Shown here one piece after another: positions 5,214 through 5,894 of a stretch of DNA of 5,894 nt. Numbering within the stretch: position 1 is the first letter of the stretch; the number at the start of each line of letters is the position of its first letter. Source of the DNA: JAAYAY01 sp964429355 (lineage in GTDB: Bacteria > Planctomycetota > Planctomycetia > Pirellulales > Thermoguttaceae); NCBI GenBank assembly GCA_964429355.1, contig CAYSCH010000502.1, positions 1 to 5,894 on the forward strand, written 5' to 3'. The notes beneath the pieces were generated by a model. The model saw nothing but the letters and a program-made list of their open reading frames with translations, searched no databases and was not told the origin of the DNA. Position numbers and translations under genes: made by a program.

Positions 5214-5894
5214 TTATCCGTAGATGCGAAACCGTGGATGTTCGGATTCGTAGAGGATCGGTGAACCCTCGGCGGCGCGAAGTTGCCGAACTTTCTGAAG
5301 CGTATCGGGAAGCACGTCCACGGCGCAGCGTTCGTCTCGCATCATCCGTTGACAGATGTAGTGTTTCTCCGTGGTTGCCCAGTCTCGGTGTCCGGCCGTT
5401 CGCTGGGCCAATGCCCGATCGACAATCGCGCAGAGCGTTACGGTCGATCGCCGCAAGCGATGAAACAACTGATTGCCCGTCTTGGGACAAGGCAGTCCAG
5501 CCGACTCGACAATCCGCCGGAATTTCGGCCAGATCGTCGTCGGGTGCCAAGGATGCGACCAGAGGAGCCGTCGATCTTTTGGCCGCGTCTCTTCGATGAC
5601 GCTGCACGCGGTTGGCGACAACCGGAACCACTGTGGCCGATGATTCTTTTGTTTTCGCACGGCAATCCCCTCGCCGTCGTAGGCCGCCGAGGGCACCATC
5701 ATCATCGACCCGATTCGACAGGACGTCTCGAAAATCGCGAGCACCAGGGAGAGCCACCAATTGCCCGATGGCACATCGCCCACGAAGCCCTCCTGGCCGG
5801 CAACCGCCACCATCAGATCGCTCACTTGATCTTCGTCCCACGCCTCGGGCGGGTCGAGTTCTTCCAGCCGAATGTCGTAGAGCGTCGTCGGCCC
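5214..5894 (-). CDS. Tyrosine recombinase/integrase, C-terminal catalytic part (5' end beyond window)
   Basis: The frame is open from the right edge to TAA at 5214, giving 226 residues; the GTG at 5825 is internal, since coding sequence (GPTTLYDIRLEELDPPEAWD) continues to the edge. All catalytic positions of tyrosine recombinases can be seen: the box I Arg in ETSCRIGSMM, a Lys in the beta-hairpin (AVRKQKNHRP), box II H-x-x-R in FHRLRRS, GH in AGHRDWATTEKHYI, and the nucleophile Tyr in that same stretch, ten residues after the His. It should cut and rejoin DNA through a 3'-phosphotyrosine link to integrate or excise the element. The N-terminal arm-binding and core-binding domains are off-window. 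Two hairpins, one a terminator, follow its stop, and an att-like segment lies beyond. A recombinase of another mobile element, or an Xer-like resolvase, is less likely given the phage cassette alongside. Confidence 0.88.
   Translation of the reverse strand, partial: GPTTLYDIRLEELDPPEAWDEDQVSDLMVAVAGQEGFVGDVPSGNWWLSLVLAIFETSCRIGSMMMVPSAAYDGEGIAVRKQKNHRPQWFRLSPTACSVIEETRPKDRRLLWSHPWHPTTIWPKFRRIVESAGLPCPKTGNQLFHRLRRSTVTLCAIVDRALAQRTAGHRDWATTEKHYICQRMMRDERCAVDVLPDTLQKVRQLRAAEGSPILYESEHPRFRIYG

Noticed and set aside
4939..5841. Minus-strand open frame of 300 codons across the csrA leader and recombinase
   Set aside because: It crosses three hairpins, is Arg/Ser-rich, and is out of frame with the recombinase catalytic motifs.

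Overview
The window is a compact, GC-rich block in which every gene I can support lies on the minus strand, so gene order runs from the right edge to the left. The content is that of a temperate phage, prophage or integrative element: a tyrosine recombinase followed by an early replication/recombination cassette. The host is uncertain. High GC, a phage-type csrA and the style of the recombinase would suit a Planctomycetota or similar environmental bacterium, but this is inference only.

Layout in transcription order (right to left): a tyrosine recombinase whose N-terminus is cut by the window edge (5214-5894); a 249-base non-coding stretch with two intrinsic terminators facing left, several further hairpins and a tRNA-3'-end-like segment; csrA (4752-4964); a DnaQ/PolB-type 3'-5' exonuclease (3795-4688) carrying a 42-bp tandem duplication over its first catalytic motif; a RecA-fold ATPase with a long C-terminal extension (2187-3749); a 75-codon open frame without a normal start (1963-2190), joined to the ATPase by a perfect A_AAA_AAC slippery heptamer in the -1 register; a Tad1/Acb2-family nucleotide sponge (1602-1979); a DUF669-like single-strand DNA-binding protein (913-1533); a strong terminator; and the N-terminal 263 residues of a RecD2-like helicase running off the left edge (1-789).

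Together, the exonuclease, ATPase, ssDNA-binding protein and helicase look like a DNA recombination/replication set. The Tad1-like protein would protect the element from host Thoeris or CBASS immunity by binding their signal nucleotides. CsrA at the head of the cassette would control mRNA translation; its own leader has a GGA in the loop of a terminator-like hairpin and a second GGA in the ribosome binding site, an arrangement suited to autoregulation. The points most worth testing are the apparent programmed frameshift, the Tad1 homologue and the csrA leader. All assignments rest on reading the sequence and remembered family motifs; no database search was run.
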